Assembly (NCBI GenBank): GCA_011037195.1
Contig: JAAEAF010000355.1
Coordinates: forward strand, 1 to 64,000
Reading direction: 5' to 3'
DNA: 64,000 nt
Source: Triatoma infestans
Lineage: Eukaryota > Arthropoda > Insecta > Hemiptera > Reduviidae
Positions 24,796-37,000 of this stretch are shown piece after piece. A model generated the notes under the pieces. That model did not search any database and was not told the origin of the DNA. It saw only the letters and a list, made by a program, of their open reading frames with translations. Position 1 is the first letter of the stretch, and every line of letters begins with the position of its first letter. Made by a program: the position numbers and the translations under genes.

Positions 24796-26052
24796 AAATG
24801 AGCGCTGAAATTTTATTTACACACAGGATCACATGGTATGTTGAAAACATAGCATGTTTACAGATATGTATGGCATTTTGAACAGCTGTTTCAAATTAAA
24901 TAATTGTTAAAGAAAAATCGTTGTTAGCTTTTTAAGAAAATAATCGCAAAAAGTTTGGGGGGATCAGTAACATCCTGGTTAATTTAAATGGAAAAATTCA
25001 GATACCCTAAATGAATCCAAAACTTTGAACTTATGATTTTTTTTTTCTTCATACATACCAGTTATTAAAAAATGGACCGTCATACCACTCTGGATGTCTT
25101 CAAAATATATATGAGGTATCTTTGTAAATCGTAATGATTGTTTTCTATTATAAGTTAGTAAATAGGTGATTTGAAGTGTTAATTACTATGGTATGTATGT
25201 AAGCCAGTTAGTTAATCTTATTTTTAACTAATTTTCTTGACAAATCTTTTTCGCCATTGTTATTTCTTTAAAAAAAAAAATTGTTAAATGTAAATTACAA
25301 ACATTAAAACTACAATAGAATTTCTCCTAAAGTCTCCCCACTTCAATCTTTAAAATCTGGCAACAAAATCTATACCATAGCTTCTTCGTTCAAATAAAAC
25401 CCATTCATTACTGACTGAAATAACTTGATTGGATTTTTTGTTTGTTTTTAAAGTCATACATTGAATTATATTTTTAACTGCTACATTCTTCATTTTTTTT
25501 TACATACATCAACAGTATTGCCCCAGTTTCCTTCACAATTATTTTGAACGTTGTCACTGAAATTAAAAGTAAATAATATATGTAAATAGTGTTAGTATCT
25601 CATTCGGCTGTAACGAGAACGTACTGTAGTGGTGTTGAACTTTCGAAATTGAATTGAATCAGAAATGTATGTGGTTCCCTGATTATGACAAAAAAAAAAA
25701 TGGTTTTTAACGAATGATCCCTATGTGTTTGTGTTTGGGTTTGAGATATTCCATTTAAGTACACCACCCATTTCACACGAAGATTTGATGGATCAAAATC
25801 CATCAAGTAGAAGTTGTAAAATTTTACTGGAACAGTTTTCGCAGTTTTTTGGAAAATGGCGCCAACAAGGTTCTTCAAACTTTGCCGATTAATTACACTT
25901 ATAAAAGCTGTTATCACTCTTATTTGGATTGATTGTTTCAAGACTTGTGATGGAGCTGCAATGTTAAGTTGTACTTTTACTGAAATTCACAACTGTATAT
26001 ATAATAAAATAAGAAAAAATGATAAAAGAAAATAAGGATATGTGCACATGTG
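24796..26052. other. no gene recognised
   Basis: AT-rich. The minus-strand frame at 25600-25941 overlaps weak R1-like words and is not supported as a gene. Confidence 0.4.
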
Positions 26053-26120
26053 AGGGACATTATTCAATAATAATGTCCCTTATTAGAGACATTTTCCGTG
26101 GTAGCCTGCTTCATTTTTTG

Positions 26121-26163
26121 TGGCCATCGACCGGTTTCGGGCGTTCGCCCATCTTCAGGATGC
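26121..26163 (-). ncRNA. hammerhead ribozyme, consensus core
   Basis: Read 5' to 3' on the minus strand: stem I strand CAUC, core CUGAAGA, one extra U, stem II GGGC..GCCC, then GAAA, palindromic CCGG, cleavage triplet ending UC, then GAUG pairing with CAUC. All invariant core residues (C3, G5, A6, G8, A9, G12, A13, A14) are present. Stem III (ACCGGU) is self-complementary, so folding as a dimer is likely. It is the only copy in the window with an unaltered core and cleavage site. Confidence 0.82.
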
Positions 26164-26244
26164 GTTTTTCAGACAGTGTGAAAATTTAGTTTTCACACTC
26201 CATTTGCTCTGTGCAAATCTGTGTTGTCACACTGTCTGAAAAAC

Positions 26245-26284
26245 GCATCCTGAAAATGGGCGAACGCCCGAAACCGGTTCGATG
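26245..26284 (+). ncRNA. hammerhead ribozyme, decayed
   Basis: This is the sense-arm partner of the intact motif. The core reads CUGAAAA (G8 changed to A with C3 kept), and an extra U interrupts the stem III/cleavage segment (CCGGUUC). Stem II GGGC..GCCC and GAAA are kept. Predicted inactive. Confidence 0.7.
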
Positions 26285-26372
26285 ACCACAAAATGAAGCA
26301 GGCTACCACGGAAAATGTCTCTGATGCTTTCCAGCTCTGCGGTACCAACCACCACAACAAATGTCCCTTATT

Positions 26373-28324
26373 GTTTACTTAGGCAAGTTTTGTTGCTGGA
26401 AAAGTAAGTCCTCGCGGCCATAGGCATTTCAGTCGGCGAGGAGGACTATCTGGAATGTGGGAAGAGGTCAATTGTAGGACGAGAGGGTTAGGGTGAAGGA
26501 GGAGAGATTCATGGAATTTTTTTGTACCGGGAAGATATCATTTCTGTGATGAAAGGGATTTATAGGTCGTTGTGTAAGGTAAGGTGGGGGGGGATACGTA
26601 ATATGGATAGCTTGGGTGATTTTGCGTAGGATTTTGGATTGGAGGAACTAGTTTCTTTTTGAATTGGTTTGTTTGATTGAGCTCCAGACCTCAACCCCAT
26701 AAGTCCAAATTGGTCGTAAAATTGTTTTGTATATACGTAAATGCACTGTTGTCTAATGAGAGTTTGTAGCGTTTGTCAGATACATAACCTAACACACTTT
26801 TATTTAAAACAATATCTCGGAAAAATTGATTTTTGGAGGGATCTTTGTGGAATCTTTAAGTTTGGCTCAAATTGCCCGCTGTCATACTGATGTTCAGTTG
26901 AAACTTGTGCTTTAAAATCCCAAAAAAACTATGTTAAATTTTATTTGTATTATTTAGTACCATTGGCGCTGTCTTTTGGACTACACCTTATATATGTGCA
27001 CCTTAATCTCACCACTTACATATTTACGTTAGAGCAAATGAGTAAAATTTAAACGTTAAAGAAGATTGGTCAATTTTATAATTATTGTTTTAGCTGTAGT
27101 AAGTGAAAGAGTCGTGTGGTGTTTAATCCTAGATTTTTTAATTGATGTTTAGTAATTTAATATTAATTACGATTTAAATAAGATATATAGTTTTAAAGTT
27201 TTTATCTTATATTTGTAGCAATAAAACTGAAAATTTGAATGGCGCTAGGAGAAAAAAAGTTTTTAAAAAATTAAGAGACGTATACACGGGGGCACGCTAA
27301 AAAAAAGGTCTATACAGAATATAAAGGTCTATACAAAAAGACGATTATTAAAAATTCACAGCGTCATCACTTTATAAAAAAAAAAAAAAAAAAAAATATT
27401 ACGCCTATATGGATGAAGTAAAGGAAAAAAAACTGAGAGACGTCTAATTTATTTATATTTTCCTTTAATTTGTGGCTGTTTAAAGTTGAATAATAATAAA
27501 GCCAAACTATTTAAGTAAAATAGGACTCATTCTTGGCCGTTTGTGATGTTACTAAATTTAGTTTGAGTTTTGGCATACGGTGAAGCCGACTTAGAAAAAA
27601 AAAGAAGTATATAATCTGGCAGTGGAAGAGGGATGTAAGCCACAGGCCCCTTGACAGAGTGGCCGATGCCAAAGTTTTAAGACCATTTACTATTTCCAAT
27701 AGATATGGCTCATATAGTTTTTATTATAATCGTTTGTAAAGTCGGGCAATATAATATGGTAGGTTGTGCAAAAATGATATTGCTGATTTTTTTGACAAGT
27801 TCTATGTTTTTACATTTTTTTTAATGCTTTTAACAAGAAACATTTTAAGCAAATATTAAACTGCTTGAAGATGATGTATACAATATTATGATCACTATTG
27901 TATAAAAAATCTAAATAGGTAGATAAAATACTACGTAAAATTAATTTTTTCCTTTTATATGAACTTTTAATTAATAAATCAAATCTAACAAATTAATAAA
28001 CACATTAACCGAATATTAATTAATAATTAAATGAAACATTTGATTAATAAACTTTGATGATAAATTATATAACTAATAAATTTTCTATTTGGCTTCGACT
28101 GTATTTTTTTCTAATGGGCAATTTCATTAGTTCAATTTTTTTTCTTTTTACATTAAAACGATTGCTAATTGTTAATGAAGAAAAAAGTATTATTAAGATT
28201 TATGTATGTGTTAATTTCAAAAATTGAAATCTTCAAAAACATCTTGTCTCCTCCAATATATAGTGCCTCCGACTTGGAATGCCTTCAATATAATGGCTCC
28301 GACTTGGTAACTTAAAGCTGAAGA
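26373..28324. other. no gene recognised
   Basis: Contains a G-rich patch near 26580-26592 and a long A-run near 27378-27396. The minus-strand frame at 27511-27699 has no domain. Confidence 0.45.
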
Positions 28325-29110
28325 TGATCCAATTAAGTTAGCAATTCATGTTTTACATGGGAATCGGCCATTTCTGAAACTGTTGTTCTCTTACGTTGCA
28401 CTTCCGCTTTTCTTCAAATTTAGAATTCTATCTTAATATTATATTTTATATATATATATATATAATAGTTTGTAGAACATACTCTGTACAGAAATGGCAT
28501 CCTGGAGAAAAATTTAATGTAGCAGCTCCACAAGAAATCCATTTTCCTGGGGAAATACTATAAACTAAAGTGATAGGCATTGATATGTATAAATGGTACG
28601 CGTAATTAAAGAAAACCGTTGGAGCATTTTCTAGAAAATCGCGCGAAACTGAAAGCCTTGATGGATTTTCCCCCGATACTTTCGGGTGGTCAGAGGCGCA
28701 GTGGTAATACCTATAATGGAGTTGTTGAGGAGAGAAATTGAGTTTGATTGAATAAACGAGATATGAAGACACTGTTATAATGTAGCTATAAGTTTACACA
28801 AACTGCACTGGACTTTATAATGATTTTGGTACAATAAAAGGTGGGAGTAGAGATATGACACGATGCGATATATGGTTGAATCTCATAGATATCTTCTACA
28901 TAGATTCCTACTGGCTTATATACACAGGTTCTCCCACACTAGCTTGCTTGTCAGAGATTAGTCTCTGTTAACCAGAGAGGGCCTGTCTTCTCTCTGTTCT
29001 CGCTGCTGTGGTTGCATTATCTTTGCGGTACCATTACATACCTTAAACGGAATATAAAATTTGAGATCGCTGGGGATTTCCCTAGGATTGGGATATTTTG
29101 TTACTTCCTT
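28325..29110 (+). repeat. R1 repeat interrupted by a solo LTR
   Basis: Left of the LTR the R1 words end at 'cagtggtaatacc'. Right of it they resume with 'taccttaaacggaatataaa', which in other copies is the continuous 'ggtgatacctaaacggaat'. The copy is otherwise degraded. Confidence 0.65.
28712..29038 (-). mobile_element. solo LTR, Ty3/gypsy family L1
   Basis: The 327-bp segment is bounded by TACC on both sides (28708-28711, 29039-29042), a 4-bp target duplication. On the minus strand it starts TGTAATGG and ends CCATTATA, with a TATA-like TGTATATAAG inside. The U5-side 200 bp recur, twice and inverted, around a gypsy pol fragment at 45114-46105, which ties the LTR to Ty3/gypsy. It interrupts an R1 repeat, so it is younger than that copy. 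Confidence 0.8.
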
Positions 29111-30877
29111 CAAAAGCAGGTCAGAGTAAGCGAAATTCCATTTAATTTATACTATAAAAACAAAAATTTAATATTTCTATAAGAGCCTAATTCATTTAGC
29201 TAGTTAATAATAAATTTTTTTGAAAGTTTAAAGTAAATTTTTTGCAATCAATTTCAAAATGTTGTATAGACGAAATTAGTTAGTCACTAGAGATATGCAC
29301 GAGTTTTGGTAGTGAGAGGTTGTTATGTAGTTTTGAAGGTATTTGAGCAATAATTTTTTCCAGATAGAAGCAAGGGAATCTTAAGGTGAGAGGTAAGTTT
29401 AAATGTGAGAGTTTAGAAATAATTAGAAAGGTTATGAGTCCAATAGAATCTTAACCGAATTGAGGAGGTAGCAGGTTTAATATTTAATAGAAAGTACCCA
29501 TCAAAGAGTGATAGCGTCTATTATAACTATAATTTGCTCTTAATTCTAAAGTTGCATTCGTACTCTGATTTTTTTTTTTTTAATTTTGTAATTTCATTTA
29601 TTAAAATATATGTAATCTGAATTTATTTTTTTAACTTTTTCATTTAGGTATACCTGATATTTAACAAAGTATATAAATTGATAGGAGTGCTAGTCTGGCA
29701 AACTCAATGAACTATAAATATCCGGAACATGTAATTGATCTCTACAATAGGGGACACACATCGATAGCTTACAATCGGTTCATGAGCTCAGTCAGCCACT
29801 AAATTCAAAATTATCTAAATTATATTGGCGTGTTTACTGACATAACAGTCAAGCTGTTCTGATACTGAGATATCTCTTTACTGTACTTTAACCAGCCTAG
29901 AACCGTCTTACTGGGCAATTAAAAAACAAGAAGAAAGGATTACAATAATTAAGTTAGATCTGTAAAACAAAAGTAATATATTTCTACGCGGGTTTATGGC
30001 CAACACCGCCTCAAATATGGAACTTAAACGAATTTTGTTATATTAAGAACTTTATAATAATTTTTTTTTAATTTTGATTTTTTAAAATCAGTAATATTTA
30101 TTATAGTTCATTTTAGGAGTTATTATTATTATTATTATTATTATTAAACTGTAAAATACTATTATAACTTAAATAGGTCATTTAACATAAATTATTATCA
30201 ATTATTACATAACTTAATAATTATAACTTAGTAAAAAAAGTAGTGGAACGCGGCATTTCTAAAACTTTGTAAGCAGCCAGTTTTGATTCAATTCTTGTAA
30301 TAATTTCAATCATTTCCTCTTTCTTACGGGTATAAGAGAAATTTTGCGATTACATTTGCATACATTTACATAAATTTACGAAGTATGAAGGTGAGTTTTC
30401 TCCGGAAATACATTTTAAAGCTCCCCCACCCAAAATGATTTTCCTGAATCGTGTTTTTTTTTTCCTTTAATAGTTATTGCTGCAAAAAGACCGGATGCTC
30501 TGAAAAGGGAAAGATCGCAAGCATAAATAAATGTCTATAGTTTGCTTCCCACCTCAAAAGAAGTAACGGAGCGCAGATGATTTAGCCTGAATTCTATTCT
30601 ATTAAAAAAAAAGAAAAAAGAAATCACTATATGTGTTCCCAGGGCATTAGAGATACATAGAAAGTATATTTTTAATTTACCACAAGCTGCAGTATCAGGG
30701 AGTGAGATTCGTATTTCCTTAACGGGCCGATTTTGACTCTGGACTATTCACAAATCCTTTGGAACAAAGTGGGGTTTGAAGTTTGAAGTTTCCTGCTGAA
30801 CTGAGCAAAATGACTTTCATTTCAGTAAGCATCAATTCTGTCTGAAAGTGAGAGGTATAAAAAGCGTTAATATTTTT
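29111..30877. other. no gene recognised
   Basis: AT-rich with an (ATT)n tract near 30120-30146 and a short R1-like end motif near 30315-30355 ('cctctttcttacggg'). Confidence 0.45.
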
Positions 30878-30946
30878 ACCAATAAGTTTACGATGGATGT
30901 AGATTCTTGAGAATCCTAAACTTATTGGTCAAGAATCTACATCCAT
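30878..30946. repeat. two interleaved inverted repeats
   Basis: ACCAATAAGTTTA (30878-30890) pairs with TAAACTTATTGGT (30917-30929). ATGGATGTAGATTCTTGA (30893-30910) pairs with its perfect complement at 30929-30946. The two pairs interleave, so only one can form a simple hairpin at a time. Confidence 0.8.
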
Positions 30947-32299
30947 TTGGAGAGGTATAGTTTATATGAGACTGCAGCATTCCCAACAAACCCAAACTAC
31001 ATATCCAACCAATTTTCGTATGAATGAACCATTCGCAAAAACGGTATTTGTTAAAGAAGATTTTTGTAGATAACTCACCAGTCGTTGTAAATAACCTTTC
31101 TTCCTTTGAACATACCTTGACCTTATAAATCCTGAGAAATCCAGTACTACTGGATGGGAGTTCTTGGGTCGGAGAGAGCAATTCGTATGTTATCTTTCCG
31201 CACAACAAATCGTTATCACTAACAATTTCTGTTTATTAATATACTTTCAAGGCTAAATGCAGTCAGAGAGTCTTTTTGTAAGAAAAATATCTGGAGGTGG
31301 CAGTTCAACTTAAAAGTCCAAGTATTAGTATTGCAATAGTATAAACGTATTTATTTAAATAACATCACTTCTATCTTGATAATCAATAATTAAGTTAACA
31401 TTCAGATGTGCTGCAAATCCTTGCAAAGATCTTATATCGGATAACAAATAACCAAAGAGTTACGTTGTAAGGCAAAATAGGACACACGCGCACTACATCC
31501 AGTCTAGAAGCAGAAGAAATTTCCATCTGTTGAGAGCAGAAGTGGCTTTACAAGCACTTCTCTAACATGCGCAGTCTAATAACTTACAAATAACGTAGGA
31601 TATTCAAATACGTTCTTCCGTTTAAGAATCGCCAGAAAACCTGAGATGAAGGTTCTGGCAATAGTTAATCGAAAATGCAACTACTTGTTGGGTTTTTTTT
31701 TTCTTCATTTTTCCATAATTTTCACGAAAGTGATGATACTCTCCTTATAACATTAATTTTGAAAAGTCAATGTAATTTGCTTCACGCCATTCAGAAAATG
31801 ATTTTTTTTTCTTATAACTACTTGGTGTTTTTTTTCAACGCCTGTTATGGTGATAGTAATTTTTTAATGCTAATATCTTAATATTCCTTTATGTAGGTGT
31901 TTTGTGGGGGGGAAAAAATTGATAAAACTTAATGGGTATTTATTTAAAGAGTAGAAGGCTGTCTGAGATTTGTAAATATACTTCTTGGATCCTATATTCA
32001 GCTCTCCTGTGTAATATATATATGAAGAGTCTGGAATCTCTAGCCAAATATTTTATTTTTTTATTTATTTTTTATCTTTTTCTAGGGTTTTGTCCAGCCA
32101 TGATTCTAAAGGTATTTTTTTTTTTTACTTATTCTCTCTTTTTTTTATACATATAAAGAAAATAAAAATATATGAGAGTAATAAATTTATATAAATAAAT
32201 ATGTATTTTTTTATATTATATAAAAATATACAATAATAATCATGGTCTTGATCATTTAAGAAGCTAAACCATAATAATAAAACGACACTTTTTAGTTAG
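30947..32299. other. no gene recognised
   Basis: The minus-strand frame at 30888-31208 runs through the inverted repeats and has no known domain. T-rich plus frames at 31675-32156 are compositional. Confidence 0.4.
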
Positions 32300-32687
32300 C
32301 GTTCCTCCCAGGACCCTTTTAAAATTACTTTTTTTCAGGAAAAATTCACAAATAAATGTAACAGAAACTATGTAAATGCAATAAGTATATCAAATTGAAA
32401 GAAACTTGTTAGTGTTCAGTAAATCGTTGTGAAGAAAATTGTAGAAAAATGGAAATCACCAATAAGTTAAGCTGTACTTCCGGTAAATCTCAGATTTTCT
32501 TCAATATCAAAAATTTGGCGACATATTTAATTCTTAAATTAAAGTAAACTGTGTTTACCGCCTCCGTTCACAAAGCGTGACTGAAAAAAAAAAAATTAAA
32601 AAATTTTTTTCTAGGGTAGATTTGATTGAGTTCTACGGTTATAAAAGCTCTCATTGTCTAGTTTTATATTACGAAAACATACAAACA

Positions 32688-32723
<36 letters not shown>

Positions 32724-33483
32724 TAGAACGAAACGTTGAAATACTAGCCAACTAAATTTGTAAAGTTTAAAATTATCAGTTCTATTTATAAGTCAAATTC
32801 TTTTGTAAATGTAGAAACAAAAAGTTTGTAATTATTTCATTGGCAACCATACAATTGTGTGTTGGGGGGGTGGGTGGAGAAAATCGTTGGAGCCGTTTTT
32901 GAGAAAATAGTAGAAGACTGAAAAATATTTTTCTGCAAAAAACGCACTTCCGGTCATCTATTTTTTCAAACTCGGAATTTCACCAACATATTTAATTCTA
33001 ATTAATATTATTTAGATGATAGAATTGCGTAATAAAATGATATGGCATTTTACTGAAAAACATTAACCATCCCTCCTTTCCTCAAAAGCCGCCTTAATGT
33101 ATTTTCCCAGTGAAATGTTTCTAATAAAAGTAATAGCTCTTAATACGTTTTAGTTGATATTATATCAAGTTTAAAGAAAATCGTTGAAGCCACTTTCGAG
33201 AAATCGTAGAAAAGTGAAAAATCCACTCAGCAAGCTGTTGCTTCCGGTTGAGGAATTTCGGCAGATAACTTCCTGTCAGATTCGGTGGTGATAAGTAAAC
33301 GGAATGTCAAGCTTGAACTTAACGCGATTTTTCGTTTTGACTTTCTCTCAAACACAATTTACTAAAGGACCACTTTTTCGCACTCAGCGGACATTAAAAT
33401 GTGTAGTTGCGATGAAAACTCGATACAAAAATTTCACACGATCACTACATTTCCTCTTTACCAAGAATAAGAGAAAGTAAAAA
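32300..33483 (+). repeat. R1 repeat, long diverged copy
   Basis: R1 motifs appear in order: 'acttccggta', a (CA)n tract at about 32688-32721, 'cgcacttccggtcatc', 'ggtgataagtaaacggaat', then the terminal 'taagagaaagtaaaaat'. The 5' palindrome is not visible. Confidence 0.6.
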
Positions 33484-36400
33484 TAATAATAATAATAATA
33501 ATAAAAACCACTATATGTCGGTTCCAAATAATTTATTTTTAACGGTATAATGTAAGACTTATTACCTGAATCTGAAAACATTATACATAAATAAACAATA
33601 TTCTCTTAATGTTGTACTTGTCAATTATTTCTGTAATTCCATGATGTTAAGTTAATACGGTTCGAGTTCGGACAGCTATTGCCTTTAAATTTTCTTCTCT
33701 ACAACTTTCGTCGTCTGGTGATGGACAATACTGTCTGTAAGGAGAGAATATTGCCCAGAGATCGGAAGTACATTGAGAATGTTCCAGGCTGGTATGGTCG
33801 TGCCACATGTTATTTGCATTCACGTTAAGTTCCACAAAACGGCGTTGCTGTTGCTTATCCATAAGCCCTTACTTACTCCGCTAGGCTATCCATGAATTTG
33901 GTGAACAATGTCCATACCCAAGAAGAAGTCTACAGTCGGCATGCAATTTTATCAACCAATCATCTATTTGACAACATATTCGCTAAATACTAAAGATACA
34001 TTTTCCCTATATTATAAGTACTTTACATGTATATTGGTTTATATTTAATTATAGCGCAGTACTAGTTAGTTTCCAGTTTATAATTCCCTCCTTTCCGTCC
34101 TACCAAAAATCCCACTTCAGAACCTTAATGATCACATATTTGACGCGTCTTCAAACAAACATAAAATACATTAATTAAGAAAAAATAAAATCCATAATTA
34201 TAACCTCTTCATTTATTACTTCACATGCTTGACGTAACACAATTATTAAAGAATTCATTTTTTGAAGAATTACATAGGACCAATGAAATAATTTTAATTA
34301 AAAAAAACCCTTTCCTAATTATGTGGTAAACCCTTCAAATTAATTAACGCTATAAACTTTTATGAATAAAATAAAATGTACAAAAAAATAGAATAAAGAA
34401 ACCAGTTGAAACTTTTATGAGTTAGTCGAGCTGCTCCTTTGTTACTACCTATTGAATTATTCACTGTTTTTATATATCCTTTGGAATCCCATCAGTTGAT
34501 TTTCACTTTCAAATCTAATGCATTATGAAAAAGATCTACAGATGAGAAAGGTCTCTGTAATATAATAAAAAAAAAAAGGTTATTAAAATTATTTCCAAAT
34601 ATGTCTGACTATATAAGAAAATGTTATTTTATTTATTTTTACAGTTTTATTTTACTTATTGTATTTTATATTTTATATATTTGTTGTATTTTATATTTAT
34701 TTGTTGTATTGTTATATTTTATTATATTAGTTGTTTATTAGAATCTTTTTTTATAACTTTACTAATTAATATATTATGTGAACGGTTGTTTTATAAAACG
34801 CTTTAGCTATTGTTTTATATAATAGGTTTCAGAGGAGAGAAATTAGTGAGGAAGCGTTTTTTAGAAATAAGCTAGAATGAATGCTGAACACTGTATAATA
34901 AAATAGAGGCACTAAACTGCCAGGACTTTACATGTAAATGGAAATTAGAGATTTAGACTGCGCAAAGAGAAGGGTAGTAGTTGGTTGCTGAAGCGTTGTA
35001 ACTGCTTTACAAACTGTTTTAAAGACTGTCCCTTGTAGGGATAGCGCAGCTTTATATCTACAGTGTCTCCCACTCTAGTCTGGCCTAAGTAGCAAGGAGA
35101 GTCCCAATTTTGTGTCTCTCTCTCTCTCTCTCTCTGCTTTAGATCCCTCTCTTCGAATCATATTACATTTTGAATCTATATCTTCTTTTTTTTTAATGAT
35201 ATATATATTTCACTTCGAAAAATTAAGGAATTTCTATGCCTGTTTGACGTTTGCGTATTCTGCCACCCTTTGACATAGAGACTGGCTAGTTATGGGAAGC
35301 ATATGGGCTATTGAGACTGGCTTATACTGGTCGAAAAGCAGCTTTTGCTTGACTGTCCACTGTTTTCTGTCATTGTGAAAGTCTGGCAAGAGCGAGATCG
35401 TCCAACTGAGTGTTGACTCTCCTATGGAGGGGCGGTCATATGTATCTCAGGCGGTTATGGGACTAGCACCGGTCTAGTGTGTAAGCTCATGAGCCAGTGG
35501 TTAACGTTAATCAACACGGTGATTTCACTATAGATCCTTGTAGCTCGTGATGATTGTGGTCATTTAGGACTACTTCCCCTTTCTTTTATTCTATTCTACA
35601 TAAATACATACATTAAATAAATAAAAGAAAAAGGAATTTATTTAAAAAAAAAAAAAAAATATTTCTAGAGAAGTTAAATATTTTTAATGACAAAAAATAA
35701 AGCTTAAATTACATTCAAAGCTTAAATTACATAAAGCAAACACGTACATTCAAGTTTGCAGATAATGGCGACTTTTTAAGCGGAAAAAATTAATATTTAT
35801 TTAAAATTTAAAAGTATATATTAGAAATTTTTAAAAAAAAGAAGTTTATCAGTAGGAATATATTCCATACAACTTGATTTCGAGAATTCGTTAGCTATCA
35901 GTTTGGTGCACGTGTCTTTTGCCTTGATATAAAGATTCCTAAGCGAATGTAAAGATGAGCTTAAACAGGATGGTACTAAGGTTATAGTTATGGTTTCATA
36001 AAATAACATAATATGGTACGTATTAAATTCGTTGCCCCATATTTGTGGAATGAAATATTTTTCTAAGAGCTCGTAGTGCTACATTCAAATTCGATATATT
36101 CTAAGCTGAAGATACATTACAGGATTAATGGGAATTATATCGAGTGTAAGGACCTAAACAATTTTTTATTTCGAAAAGGCATTAAATTAGTAAAACTGTA
36201 TATAAATTATTGGTTATATTTTTTATGTATCATTACATAAAGATCAACACACAAATAGTGGCAATCAAACAAGGCTAGTGTTAATTATTGGAAGCGTCAA
36301 AATAAGAAATTTGAAACTCTGCCCAAGCATGAGCGTATTCTTCCGTCCAGAAGTAACATATTTTGGCTCGGCTTGCCGTTACGAATTAGAGAGTAAAGAA

Positions 36401-37000
36401 ATGCTGATTTTACATGCTTCCAAATTGTTAAGAGGTTAAAATAGTTTTTTATTTTGTCTTTATGTTCTAGTTCCAGTGACGGAAAACAAAAGTATTATTT
36501 TTAATATGTTGTAGTATTTAATTTGTCATCAATATCAGAACTATAGAAGAATAGCCCTTGACGTTACAGTTCTTGGTTATTGATTTAGTGTAGGTAGATC
36601 GTTTTTATTGGGCACGTTTATTTGGGTCCATCTTCATTTTCAACTAAGATCACGTTGTCTACCCTTCAATTTAGCCAGTGTAAGTTACTCTAAAATAGAG
36701 TATCGAACGTGAACAAGTCAGATGTTCTATTTTTCTTTAAAAAAAAAATACCTTTTACATTTCTTAAACTTAGCTTTTATATTGTAGCTTTTTCTCTCTA
36801 TTATGTTTATCCTAGTTTCTTTTTTGTACTAACAGGATGATATTTGGAAATAAAGGATAACAAGAAGACAAGATTTTGTATTATTCCAGGGATAACTGAA
36901 ACGGTAAGCTTGTTTTCTTGGATAAAATAATGGATCTTATCCTTTCTTATATGTGTCGCATGTCAAACTTAGTCACATATGCTTTTGAATATGTAATAAC
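33484..37000. other. no gene recognised; (TC)n tract
   Basis: A (TC)n microsatellite lies near 35107-35136. On the minus strand at 33647-33890, TAGCCTAGCGG resembles an A-box but no B-box follows at the right distance. A GC-richer patch at 35200-35560 is unassigned. Confidence 0.4.

Larger units (their letters stand above)
26085..26359 (+). mobile_element. PLE-A: 275-bp Penelope-like inverted-arm insertion with hammerhead ribozymes
   Basis: A 13-bp direct repeat AATGTCCCTTATT flanks the element (26072-26084 and 26360-26372). The left arm (about 26085-26180) and right arm (about 26228-26323) are inverted copies separated by a short spacer. The right arm is followed by about 36 extra bases ending CCAACCACCACAAC. 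Each arm contains a hammerhead motif. Penelope-like elements are known to carry hammerheads in their terminal repeats and often have inverted partial copies plus a short tail, so I assign it there. It has no coding capacity. Confidence 0.8.

Noticed and set aside
30888..31208. 106-codon minus-strand open frame
   Set aside because: It passes through the interleaved inverted repeats and shows no family resemblance or coding pattern I can defend.
32720..32760. Hammerhead candidate at 'aacgaaacgttgaaa'
   Set aside because: GAAAC is present but there is no CUGANGA-like core or stem II upstream, only a (CA)n tract.
33647..33890. SINE on the minus strand from an A-box-like TAGCCTAGCGG
   Set aside because: No B-box at tRNA spacing and no second copy in the window.
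35990..36190. Plus-strand words RIKFVAPYLWNEI that recall the end of jockey-like reverse transcriptases
   Set aside because: Only about 13 residues fit, no neighbouring motif supports it, and chance or extreme decay is as likely.
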